Source: Antrodiella citrinella
Lineage: Eukaryota > Basidiomycota > Agaricomycetes > Polyporales > Steccherinaceae
Length of the DNA stretch: 64,000 nt
Reading direction: 5' to 3'
Assembly: GCA_004802725.1 (NCBI GenBank)
Contig: SGPM01000094.1
Span: 21,639-85,638, forward strand
Each line of letters begins with the position of its first letter. Position 1 is the stretch's first letter. Below the pieces are notes generated by a model, which did no database searches, was not told the DNA's origin, and worked only from the letters and a program-made list of their open reading frames with translations. A program made the position numbers and the translations under genes. This document shows, in pieces, positions 32,465-43,293 of the stretch.

Positions 32465-34020
32465 TCAGACTCCACTCTTGATAAAATCCGCCGCTTTCTC
32501 TACAATACCGTAGATCGTGCTTGACAGATGTGCGCTGATTTGCCACGGGAGAATGGACGCGTCGACGACGCGCACATTCGTTGTGTCATACACCTTTAGT
32601 CGCGCGTCGACAACGCCTGCTCAACGCGGGTCAGCGGCAAAATGAGATAGGTTGCGCACATCACTTACCCCCGAGACTTCGTCTCATCATAGCGGCGGTA
32701 CCAATAGGATGTGCAACGGACCCGAAGCTGAACTGAGGGTCGTGCAAGACCCATTGCGCCCAGTCTTCCTCTGAACCGCCCTCGCTGTTGTCAGGTACCT
32801 TTTGGAAACCCGGGACGGTCTCCCCAGCAGAAAGTGAGCTAGCACAAAGAATGAGTAAGGTTCTTGACTAGGACTTGGGATATGTTCATAAGTACCTCAT
32901 GGCAGCGGATTGAAAAATCTTCCGAGCAAGACGGCAGCCTTCGATATGCAACGCAAGGTCAAAATCGACGTTGAAGTAATTCACAATGACACGAGGTTTC
33001 TCAAATGAATCGGCCGACTGTCAGTGTGAAAGGAGTCATTGAGAAAGAGGAAAGTTAGTTGGATCGTAGAATCACTCACTAAGATTGTAACGTTCCCTCG
33101 GCTGAACGGAAGAAGCGGCCACAGAATTATGCCTAGATCACTAACATGACACCTCAATGCAATCCAATAAGGCTCCAGCCCAGTTGAACTTACTCTGGTG
33201 TACCGTCATTCCAAAAGAACTCAACGACAGGGTCTGACGATTTCAGCGCGGTCAATATACGTTGGGATAAATGGGACAGGTAACAACTCGCCTTTGCTGT
33301 CAATGATAGAGCTTGCCTGTGTTTCCAGTAAACATCGGAGCGCGTCTGCAGAAAGCGCAGAGTCTGCCTGCAATGCGGCCCAAGACGCCAGAGAGGATTT
33401 GATCATTTGAATAGCGTCGTGCGCCCGTGTGCCAAAGAGTTCGTAGATGTTGAAGAAAGCAAGGGCCTCCGTCAATCCACCGACAGCCTTGTAGTTTTGT
33501 CTACCATAGGGCCCGGCCCTGCACGACAATAAACGATGAAGACAACAACAAATGTACTTTAACATCCCATCCCAATTCCAACCGAGACGCGCCTCCGATG
33601 GCTCTAGCAGGTTGGACCAAGAATCGTACTGTGATTTCGTGCCTCGTGTCCAAGATGCCCCGTTGACGGATGAGCTTCCACCTAGTGTTTTTCCTCTGAG
33701 ATCGAGTGTTTGTTATCGAATCAACCATGAGTAGAAGCAAATGCGCACCCATGTATGGTTTTGTTTTGGTCGGCAAGCCACGACCAGTCCATCGGACCAC
33801 CAAGGGCAACCGTGAACTGCAGAATATCATAGATGAGGGGATTCGTCCTATTGTCTCCTCCTGCCTCGATTACCAGAACACGCTTCGACGGGTCTTCCGA
33901 CAGTCGAGACGTCACAGTGAGACCAGCTGTGCCACCGCCGACCACGACATAATCGTAGGTCCCGCCATCCACGACACTTGCGTCTGAGATGACACCAAAC
34001 AGCTGCCGCCACGCAGGAGA
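32465..34020 (-). CDS. GMC oxidoreductase (aryl-alcohol/glucose oxidase-like)
   Basis: The reverse strand encodes the FAD motif [31 protein letters not shown], then after an intron [18 protein letters not shown] (GMC signature 1) and WNWDGMLKY. Middle exons give [36 protein letters not shown] and [11 protein letters not shown]-terminal exons give [20 protein letters not shown] followed by GTAAMM (first catalytic His context), [20 protein letters not shown] and AHLSSTIYG (second His), ending DFIKSGV before TGA at 32467-32465. These flavoenzymes make H2O2 for lignocellulose decay or act in secondary metabolism. The first exon is uncertain: no in-frame ATG is seen in the FAD exon, and an upstream MMALLLALPL could be the start of a signal peptide. 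The coding sequence looks otherwise intact. Confidence 0.8.
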
Positions 34021-34642
34021 CAAACTAACCTAGAGGCAATGCCAATAGCAAAGCCATCATATTGCTGAGCTGCTTGGGTCGTCTTGCTGTGGCCCGTCGG
34101 TCGAAGTTGGATGTTGAGCTTCAAAACCAACTAACGACTTCGTCAATATCGGCTCCGTTTTATGCCTTTGAGGACCTGCATTTCCCATATAAGATGCATA
34201 GCCGGACCCGACAACGACCAGCTGTCATCCATGCCTATGGATTGCTTTATGAGGCATTTGGCAGTTGACCCCGGTGTGAACGTCAGTAACGAAAGTCGAT
34301 ATATGACGGTCTGAGTATCCCGTGAACCGAGTATTGAGATACATTGGTCGGTGTGTTCTGCGTTCTGTGGCTAAAGCAAGTACTACAAAGAAGAACTTGA
34401 AGATGCAATTGTTGAAGGAGTAGTAGTCATGCCGAGAAGCCGAAAAGCTCATTTGAGTTCCGACATAACTCCGATATCACAATCCTTGTCGGGATTTTTT
34501 TAACTTTTATATACAGGAACTGAATCACTCCTCCAAATCTTCAAGCTTCAACTTGGACAACTACGTCCCAACTCATCCCCATCGACAAGTTACTTACTTG
34601 CGCTCTCTTACTACCACCTCTCGTGAACAGTTTTCTTCCGCC
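34021..34642. other. Divergent intergenic region with TATA-like site
   Basis: TTTATATAC at 34505-34513 lies about 130 bp upstream of the ATG at 34643 and faces +. No gene is recognised in the rest. Confidence 0.4.
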
Positions 34643-34901
34643 ATGGATCCAACAAGAGTGAGTGGTACCCGTCGTTACCCTTCGTTACGAGTGCTGAGCA
34701 TTTCCCGCCAGAGATCGTTGACCTCAGCAATGCCGAGCTCATTGCACTGGGGTTCCTGGGCGAAAGTGAGCCCCTTCGTCATTACACACGTCCATCTCTC
34801 ACTCATTATTTCCCGTCCACCTTGTAGACGTTGCTCCGGTTGTCAAAAGTATCGTCGAAAAGGTAACCGGTGAAGGCCGACCCCGAACGCCTAGGCTGTA
34901 A
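34643..34901 (+). CDS. Possible small protein of unknown function
   Basis: ATG at 34643 gives MDPTR followed by a GTGAGT donor. A protein-like segment then reads HFPPEIVDLSNAELIALGFL with GE, and after an intron NVAPVVKSIVEKVTGEGRP to PRL before TAA at 34899-34901. The last junction (A + AC = Asn) is in frame, but I could not find a satisfactory acceptor joining MDPTR to it. A TATA-like box lies about 130 bp upstream. Total length would be about 55 aa. It could also be an extra 5' part of the NTF2-like gene downstream. Confidence 0.3.
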
Positions 34902-35189
34902 GTCTCTCCGACACGCGAGCTGTCTTATACTTGGGGAAGAACCACTGCTATGAGTGCCGACAAGCTATCATGCACACTCACATTTTCTTGGTATATAATG
35001 CGTCTCTTGGAACTAGGTCCCCGAGTGCTCGACCGAGACGACTCAGTCCGGACGTATAAGAGGAAACACTTCTTGTGTCCTAGTAGTAGACCATCTTACA
35101 GACTTTTCAATCGCCTCTACATCGTGAGCTTCTTCACGAGTCGGTCACTGATATATGCCCTACTTACCTTGTATTTTCTATAGGTTGTA

Positions 35190-35783
35190 ATGCCCGTCAT
35201 TTCTTCTGCCGTCATCGCGAACGCGTCTTCCTAGCTTCAAGCTGTTCTCAAATGGGCAGCGGGCATGAGCGATGCCAATTTCGATGCTCTGAACGCTGTT
35301 CTTGCTGACGACTACGTTCATGCAATTCTTCCGGGAAACCTGGACATTCCATTACTGAGTAGCAAGGAGCAGTTCATCAAGTATTATCAGGTTGTCTTAT
35401 TATTTTCACGTCGTTTGATGTGCGTCCCTTGCGTTCACTTACTATGAATTATGTCCGTTGGGTACTGAATCGATCCCTTGAACAGATCGTCATCAGCGAG
35501 GTCATCGAGTCTCCTGGCCGCGTTGTTATTCATGTATGTGTTCTCCAGCGGAGTCATTTCAACTTCCTATTCGTACCAGGCCGCAGCCAACGCGATGACC
35601 CAACCCGGAATACCCTACACCAACGAGGACATCATTATCTTTCACCTCGCCGAGCAAGCAGATGGGTCGCACAAGATTACGTCTGCGAAGGAGTTCGTAG
35701 ACTCCAAGTTCACTATGGGGTCACGGTTCAGGGAGCAATTGTCGAAGGTCGAAGGCGCTGGCACCGCCCTTAGGCTCTACTAG
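35190..35783 (+). pseudogene. NTF2/SnoaL-like protein, first of a tandem pair, with early in-frame TAG
   Basis: From ATG 35190 the frame reads MPVISSAVIANASS, then TAG at 35232-35234, then LQAVLKWAAGMSDANFDAL. The neighbour at 36394 aligns at the same place with a non-stop codon (ATRSAQLQATLAW), so the TAG looks like a CAG to TAG change. The rest is intact across two introns: ILPGNLDIPLLSSKEQFIKY, VISEVIESPGRVVIH, AMTQPGIPYTNEDIIIFHLA, ending GAGTALRLY before TAG at 35783. Small NTF2/SnoaL-fold proteins bind hydrophobic ligands or act as cyclases or isomerases; the function here is unknown. Alternatives: translation starts at the ATG at 35265, or TCCTAG is an intron acceptor joining a different upstream exon. 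Confidence 0.6.
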
Positions 35784-36393
35784 CTAGCACGTTTCGCTCA
35801 GTCTGTTGCATAGAACAGCTTGATGGTCTGAACATGTCATCGATGCATTCGCGCCATCGCGTTTCTAATTCGTCTCATACGAATGTATTCACAGTTCACA
35901 CGCTTCGAGCCTCAAAGCTTCCGAGTCATCCTAGGCTAGCCCGGGCCTCCGAGTCAAGCCATGGAGAGACCCAAGCAGTGCCAGTTCAAGATCATGGACT
36001 CTGTCAAGGCCTCGATGTCACCTTCGACTACGTGATTCATCTTATATACTGGTAAGGTGGTCTTCTTTTGATGATCGACAGTGACCACAACGGCGTAGAA
36101 AACGGATGTGCTCCTCGATCGTATTAGTAAGACGAAAAAAACGAGTCATAGCTGCACAGTCAAGGAAGCAGAATCTCCGAGTCCTAAATAAGCGCAGATG
36201 ACTGGTACCGCAATACTTAATTGTGCTTGAAGTTGAAGCAATCGTCCGTTCGACAAACGATACCTGGTCCTTCTAGGGGACGTTCATCGTCAAACACTGC
36301 TGTCATCCTACTTGGACCCCAATAGCTTGTGTGAGTTCACATCACCGTAAACAGTTCAGCACGTCCTCATCATTTGTTTCCGACTAGACAAGG
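35784..36393. other. Intergenic between the NTF2-like pair
   Basis: About 610 bp with frames lacking recognisable content; presumably the promoter of the second copy. Confidence 0.45.
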
Positions 36394-37027
36394 ATGCCGA
36401 TTTCACCGTCATCCGTTCTTCCTGCCACGCGTTCCGCTCAGCTGCAAGCCACGCTGGCCTGGATTGAGGCCGTGAGCTCCGCCGATTTCGCCGCTATGCA
36501 AGACGCAGTCACGGAGGACTACACCCAAGAGCTCCTTCCCGCCGACTCACAGCACCCGCCGTGGCCGAGTAGGGCAGCGTACCTCGAGTTCTACTCCAAA
36601 TTGTTGCCGAACTTCGCGTCGTTTGTGGTACGGGAGCAGTGTGGCTTGTAAAGTTGAGTTTGAGGTCAGCGTTGACTGATGCTTGAACGCATGCAGACTA
36701 CTATACATGAAGTGAAGGAATGCAAGGGCTTAGTGCTCATGGATGTGCGTATTGTTCCATAGGAGTCACAGTCATTCCCTATCAGCCCTAACGTCAACTT
36801 TCTCCGCTCTGCAGGCCTCTTCTGTGGCGGATACAATCACGGGATTTCACTACGAGATGGCGTATGACCTCACCTTTACAGTTGCTCAGCAGACAGACGG
36901 CTCGTACAAGGTGACGAGCTTGAAGGAGCACTTCAGAGATACGGCCGCGAGGGATGCGCTGGAGAAGCATTTCATATTGCAAGTGCAGGCTCCTCAGGCG
37001 GGATGGGCTGGAGCATTTGGAAATTAG
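36394..37027 (+). CDS. NTF2/SnoaL-like protein, second of a tandem pair
   Basis: The start MPISPSSVLPATRSAQLQAT is followed by LAWIEAVSSADFAAMQDAVT, EDYTQELLPADSQHPPWPSR and YLEFYSKLLPNFASFV. A small exon follows (TTIHEVKECKGLVLMD), then SVADTITGFHYEMAYDLTFT, QQTDGSYKVTSLKEHFRDTA and the end AGWAGAFGN at 37027. The predicted protein is about 160 aa with two small introns. The helix-sheet alternation and the YDLTFTVxQxxDGSYKVTS edge fit an NTF2-like cone fold. It is clearly related to the gene at 35190 (same start block, same exon plan, similar C-terminal DGSxKxTS strand) but well diverged, so the duplication is not recent. No catalytic residues can be assigned. Confidence 0.75.
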
Positions 37028-37140
37028 ATACCGCGATTATTGTGTCCAAAACGATGTCTTCGTGGTAATGAACAAGCAACAAACACCAGGTGCTCTGCTG
37101 GTGTGGACAACAACGTATAACGCTCGAATGAATGGGATGT

Positions 37141-38191
37141 TTAATACGGCCTGAATGTCCGAGACGACTTCATCTTTTCTACCTTTGCCTTGTCTTCCTC
37201 CCACTTTCTTTTGAGTTCAATGAGTTCTACGAGAACATATGAGCAAAAGCATCCCCCTTTCTGATATTACTGGACACTCACCGTTACGCTTCTTCTCGTG
37301 AATTTGGAATGCATAGAAGGTATCCTTTTGCACTGGATCCTTCTTCTTGTTCCGAACTCTATTCCCCATGGGCTTCTCACCCCGACGAACTGCGTTCTGG
37401 AACTGCTTGCTCGCGACACCGACACCCCCACCAACCGTCTGACCGTACGCCCCACCTCTTGTGACCAGCGTGAACCCATCGTCATCTACAATAGCCTCGC
37501 CCTTCCTATATCTGCTCTTCTGCTTCTTCTTCTCCTGCTCGTAATCGAAGAGCTCCATGTACGAATCGGCGTGCGCTTTGACAACGTCCAGAGGTGGTCG
37601 CAGCGATGCATACAGGGAAGCATAATGTGATAGGCCTATCGGGCACTCGTCGTCGTTCGGCCACGATCTATCCTTTTTGGAAAACGCAAGTGCGCGGGGT
37701 AACGAGGATGCATCGGTGAAAATAATGTGGGCGGTGGACCCTGTTCTGTGGAACGTCCGTGCAGTTCGAGGTAGTAGAGGGATAACCACAGGGACAGCAG
37801 ACTTAGCAGCAGCACCTTTCCCCATTTTCCGCTTTTTTCGAGGATGTGTCTCCTCCGCGCCTTCTTCCTCCTCGTTTGCCTCTTCGTCTTCGTCCTCCTC
37901 ATCTTCATCAGAATCCTCCACATCCTCCTCCACCTTGTCGTCATCTTCATCGCCATCGAAAACCACTCTCTCCACCGTGCCGGCTTTCTTGAAAAATAGG
38001 ACTAGCTCTCGCTCCGTTGCGTCCGGAGGTATGTTCACTAAAAACAACGTCCGTCCCTCCGGTAAGACGGCCTCTTTCCCTTTTCTGTTCTTCTTGGCTC
38101 CAGCATGTTTACGCGCATAGATGATATGTGTGGATGAAGAGGAGTAGGCGACGCGCAAAGGCGTAAAGCCTGCGATGGTGGGGGTAGACAT
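37141..38191 (-). CDS. RRP7: Ribosomal RNA-processing protein 7
   Basis: Reverse strand, two exons. The start MSTPTIAGFTPLRVAYSSSS leads to an RRM-like domain (GRTLFLVNIPPDATERELVL) carrying a long acidic insertion (about 38000-37850, runs of Asp/Glu), then a basic KKRKMGKG block. The Rrp7 signature region PPLDVVKAHADSYMELFDYE precedes DGFTLVTRGG. After the intron, ELIELKRKWEEDKAKVEKMK and SSRTFRPY end the protein at TAA 37143-37141; this C-terminal helix is highly typical of Rrp7. The protein joins the UTP-C/CURI complex for 18S rRNA processing in the nucleolus. Length about 340 aa is normal. Confidence 0.9.
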
Positions 38192-38388
38192 GACGGGCGG
38201 TCGAAGTGTTATGGGCGTCTATACAGGATAACTTTCCTTCACGCGTCTCCGAGTCCGCAACCCGCGCAGTATGTTGAATGCAGAAATCTCAAATACATAT
38301 TCGTGAAGTGCACACTGAGTAAATCTTGCGTCCGAGACCCAAAAATGAAATCGCACTATCACAACACATCCGAGTCCATGTGCGACCG

Positions 38389-41300
38389 CTACTCTACCTC
38401 CATAGCATCATCCTCATCTTCTTCGTCCTGGAAGTGACTAGATGACATCCACTCTGGTGTATCCTCCGAGCCTGCGTCATCCTCATGTATCCCGTTCCCA
38501 TTTGTATTCCCGTTCAACATGGCCGCGCCCGCGGTCTTCTGATTCCCCCAATGGCATTTGTGACACATCCATTTCGAGGTGGACGACGAAGAGGACGAAG
38601 ATAGCGGCGAGGCAGGATAGAATGTCGGAGAAAATTCTGTGCCGCACCGGTCGCATTTGGGGTCTGGACCCGAGAGCGTGCTGTCCGAGTCGTTGGACTC
38701 TTCTTCGGCGTTGATGATAGAGTCGAGGCGGCGCGCCTTCCGGAGCAGTCCATGCGCATTGGATATGGGCACTTGCTTGTAGTTCGTGCAATATACTTGG
38801 AGCGCGGTCTGAATCAGTTAGGACACGTGAGTGAGGGGAGGACTGATTAGAGATGTAATGAAGACGGACCTCGTTGTGCTCGTTCGTATCGCACATGCCC
38901 AACGTCTCCCTGCGATGTGGGGGATGTCCCTTGCATGTCACCGTAGGAACCATGCAGCCCGACGCATCCTTGAAGTCTACAACTGTCGCCGTATCCTTTC
39001 GACTCGCTTTCACCTACGAATGCAGTTCAGCCACGACGATCAGATGAAAGCAGGTGACAGTCGAATGCTCACCAACTGCATCTCAAACCCGAATTTGTGC
39101 CCCGCTTTCCACGCGCAAGAAACATGATACTCCGCGGGGCAATCACTACATCTAACAACAGCGCCTCCATCCTGATCACATAATGTACATTTCTGCTTAC
39201 ATTCAGTTCATGACAGATCGCAGGAATTACAGGGATAGACACTCACATTCATCCATCGGTATATTGGTATCGTGCTAATCCCCTCAACGAGCCTCAAACG
39301 GGTTGCATCCGAGTATGACACTTCGGGTATGAACACTGAGCAGAGTGTATGTACCCATGCTTGACCTTCTGTCGGTTTGCAAGCGCGTAGAAAGGTGTCG
39401 GGAGGTGGGTATATAGGTTGCTTCTTACGGTCTCGTCGTGGTCGCGGGCATAATAGACAATCAGGGATCTGGCGTCCAGCAATGAGTAAAATCACATGTA
39501 TGACAAGAAAGCACATACCACAGAGGCATCCTGTGTCGTTTCGTTCAGGCACAAATCGCATGTCCAACCGTCAATAGCTGCTGGATCAGACCCGATTCCA
39601 CATACACCTGATAGTCGATGTTAGATAGAGTATAGACGCGGGGGGAGAAACCAAATATTATACCTGCGTGCAGACGGAATGAGCATTGTCGGCATTTCAA
39701 AACCTTGCCAGGGGGACCCTGCTTATGGCAGGCCAAACATCGTATCTGAGCAGGAACTGGAGCCGCAACGGGTGGCGTTGATCGCAGGGAAGTCGTCTGG
39801 GTGACAGTAATCAATGTTTGTTATGAGCGCAATGAAAAGACCTCTCACCCTTTGACGTTTCGCAACCGGAGCGCTCAGTGGGGTTCCTTCACGCTTATCC
39901 ACCGGCTTGAGGGGCTTTTGTGGGATCTCCTCTCGTATTGGACGTGCGTTGAGTTCACCATACTTGCGCCAGCTGATACCGCAGTTATCGCAGAGAACAC
40001 CGTTGGGGTGGACGGCTTTGGGGGCCTTCCACCACATGCTTGATTCTCGCGTCCTGCAGGAGCTGCATCCTCCCTGCTGCGACTTCGTAAGTTCTGAGAC
40101 GACAGAGTCGCCGTCGTCGGACACTGTTCGTGATGGAGGCCGAATAGGTAGTGACAGCCCAGACTGCCGTGCCGCTTTAATTCTACGGTTCTCCTCTCCA
40201 AGCTTAGAGCTGTGAGACAGGTGAGACGGACGAAATAAGAGCTGTGAAAATGATGTCACGTACTTCTTCCAATGTCCATAGTAGCGGACGACCTCATACA
40301 TTGTTCGAGTCTCGACTTCTTCTCGAACAGGTCGCAGCTCAGCACCATGAGTAAGGATGGCATCTTCGAATGCAGCCTTCTCCAATTCCGTCCAATCACG
40401 ATCCATGTACCTGATTTCCGCTTTCTTCCACTGAGCGGAAGGTTCAGAACTCAAACGCCTCCGATACCAAAACGGTGACCTCACCTTGTCAATGCGGACA
40501 GGTGACTGCATGTTGACAGTCGCCAGGTCCCGTCGGGAAGCCCATGCTTCTGAAAAACGCCGAATAGATTCTGAAAGCCAGTCGACGTTGTGAGATAGCT
40601 GCTTGTTGTTAGTTAGAGTGCGATTGTATGTTTCCACTGCAAAGTAAAACGTCAGCCTCAGGCCGGGATCGAACGAGCGACCGGACGCACTCGCAGCCAC
40701 TGGACAAACATGCGTCAATAGCCTATCTCAGAAAGGAAGGAGAACGAAGGGAGAAGTTCCCACGCACTTTCTTCCGGCGTCATGTCTTGTATTGAACACA
40801 GCACCTCTACTGACGTGTCTCCTCCCCTCTCTTCACCTGGAAAACAGGTTTAGGAGCGTTCAAAATTCAAAAAGATATGAAAAGATTATACCTGAAGAGG
40901 ACGCGCCGTTTGCATCTGTGCCAGGAATGGGAAGCGAACCGACTTGGTATTTCGGACCAACGCGTGTCGCTGCCCGTGGGAATATCAAATCGTCAGGATC
41001 TGGGCGAACACAAAATTAGCAGGTCTGCAACACGGAATATCGTCGCCACTGCCTTTCCCCACTCACTCAGCGTGTCTTCAGCAACAGTGTACTGTCTGCA
41101 ACCAAATCCCTTCTTCAGCACAATGGTTCCCTCGTCGAGGTCTACGCACTTACCCAAAATATCGGAAAGGCCACATATTGAAATGCTTGATCTCCACACT
41201 CTCCTCCTTGTCCGCTAAACTCCGATCCTTGCGTGGTCGGCCCCGTGCACGCGGAGCAGGAGCGTTTGACTTGGGCTTCCCTGCAGCAGCAGCTAGTAAG

Positions 41301-42216
41301 GCCGCGCTGCGTGTCTCATGGCTATCCACCTCCTCTTCGTGCTGTCGCGAGCAAGGTGCGCATGTCCAGCCATATCCTCGACTAGGTTTCGCTAGGAGGG
41401 GTGGAGTGACACAAGCCATATGGAAGAAGTTCTTGCATCTGTCGCATTGGACCGTTTCAGGTCTTCAGGGACGGAAATTCAGTGGATTTTGTCTGGGAGG
41501 GTCGGATGGTAGTTACGCACGGAGGACACCATTTGTCACAGGTCGCACAGAGACGAACGTCGTCTGTCAAATCCGGTACGATCTCCTTCTCCGCTACGAC
41601 GTATTCATACCTGCTCACAAGCACATCCCGAATATGTTCGGGGACTGTACATCTAAATATGAACTCCTTTGATTGAGAGGCGCTGTGGAGTATGAGACGT
41701 ACGGTTTCGGACAGAAGTGGCCTGTATGACTTCAAATTCCTTCCTAATCCATGGGTCGAACAAACGAGTGAAATAAAATCTGTCTGGCCGTTTTTTCCAC
41801 CCAGCCAAATCCGAGATCTTGTCCCTGTGAATGACGTGGCATTTGGCGCGCAATTGGCTGAGGTCGCAGACTTCAGAGTATATTGCGGCAAGTAAAAGGC
41901 GGGAATCCGCGACGTTGCGGTCGCTGACGTCCCCGGGACGATAATACCACGCTAGACGCACACGTGTGAGCGGTCCATTGCGCTTTCCATTTGTGTCGAA
42001 GGTGGGCATCCCAGGAGGAGGCAGAAACTCCATAATGCGGGCGATAGAGTAGGGCGTGCCGTCACGCACCGACCAACTCGGCGAGCAGTAAACATGGTCT
42101 TCAAAAAATCAGCATGCAGCTCAGATGGAAAGTACTGGGCATGTATGCTCACCATTGACTTTTACCTGCTCGCCACTCTTCATGGTTATTGAGATGGGGG
42201 CGTCGGGGCTGGGCAT
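38389..42216 (-). CDS. SNT2: Snt2-like chromatin reader: BAH, PHD, SANT, GATA-type zinc finger, PHD and extended PHD
   Basis: A large reverse-strand gene starting MPSPDAPISITMKSGEQVKV. It has a BAH domain (about 42070-41690; YSIARIMEFLPP, RLAWYYRPGDVS), then PHD1 (CATCDKWCPP to CDRCKNFFHMACVTPP, about 41540-41360) and an AT-hook-like basic RARGRPRKD stretch. A SANT region follows (DWTELEKAAFEDAILTHG, about 40400-40260), a GATA-like finger (CSSCRTRESSMWWKAP to LCDNCGISWRKYGEL, about 40080-39960), PHD2 (IRCLACHKQGPPGKVLKCRQ, about 39750-39540), and an extended PHD (CLLCPRPRRDRKKQP, WVHTLCSVFIPEV, CTLCDQDGGAVVRCSDCPAE, about 39460-38850). The C-terminus is acidic, ending EDDAMEVE. Snt2 proteins work with Rpd3L/Lid2 deacetylase-demethylase complexes and read modified H3. 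Exon limits are approximate. Confidence 0.85.
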
Positions 42217-43293
42217 GATGGGCGTCCGTGGCGAGGGCGACGGGGTTGGGGGCAGCGAAAAGGAGAGGGGTATAAAATCAAAACTGAACTTCCCCTCGAA
42301 ATAATCCCCAGCTCAGTGGGAGGACGCTGCCGATTTCTTGAGGACGATCAGAGAGGGAATAATGGCGGTAGAGAGCAAGGAAGTGTGCGGATGGATGGAG
42401 TCCAACTGCGACGCAGACGCCTGTCGTGCTGAGATCCGCTCGCTGAGAATGTAGATTCAACTCCGACAGGCTATGGCCATTCCCTCATTCACAGCGACGA
42501 CGACCCCCCAGACCGCCACAGCTACCTATCTAAAGCATTTATTGTTCTTCAGCCATCACAATAAAGGCCCCTTCTTGCGTGGCCACAATCGCAGACGATC
42601 GTTTACAGCCGCAACAAAGAAATTTACATCTCTACTGAACGTGCCGTTTCCGGCGTGCTAGGACCTCTGCCAACCTATAACGACACCGGTGATGAGATGA
42701 GACGTAGATCGAAAACGTTTTGGCCCTCATCCACTTCATCATCTTCGTGAGATACCCTGTCTCTTCTGAAGTGAAACATCGGCAGGTACTTTTGGAACAT
42801 TCTCGTAGTGTCTGTCCGAGTTCGATAACGACACCTTTCAGCGGAGTTTATTTCAGGCGCCAAATGCCTTGTTTTGCCATAGCCGAGGCCGACGAGCGGC
42901 GGTGTCATTACACCAATGCCTTTTCGAGCTTTCATACGGGAGGCTGTACACCGGCGGCTTGTCGCGAGTCGCCGTCTGTACAACTATCGGCGTGGGGAAG
43001 TACAGTAGCTGGTCCATGGAAAGTCTTTAGTTTGGGCTGGGAGTCTCTGATGTAAATACATTACATGTGCTATGATAGACGAAAACGACGACGACAGAAA
43101 TAATAAGAAAAGCAGTCAATGCAAAGGAGATATCAAAATGGGTTAATGAAATACACTTGTTCGTCAATGTGGGGTGGGGGGATAGCAAGACGCAGACAGG
43201 CAGGAGTATAAAAAAACAACCAAAGGAATCCGGGGGTGATTAGTAAAGAAAGGAAAAGTTCAATAATCCAACAACCACAACCAACACTGGCGT
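42217..43293. other. 1.08-kb intergenic region
   Basis: A + oriented TATAAAA (42270-42277) lies about 200 bp before an ATG-started 62-codon frame (42473-42661) rich in Thr and basic residues. No homology is recognised, so it is not called. The remainder up to the ubiquitin-protease stop is AT-rich and empty. Confidence 0.4.

Noticed and set aside
40655..40700. tRNA-like T-arm GTTCGATCCCGGCC on the reverse strand
   Set aside because: The flanking bases do not form a T stem, and no D-arm, anticodon or acceptor stem fits; it lies at an intron border of the Snt2-like gene.
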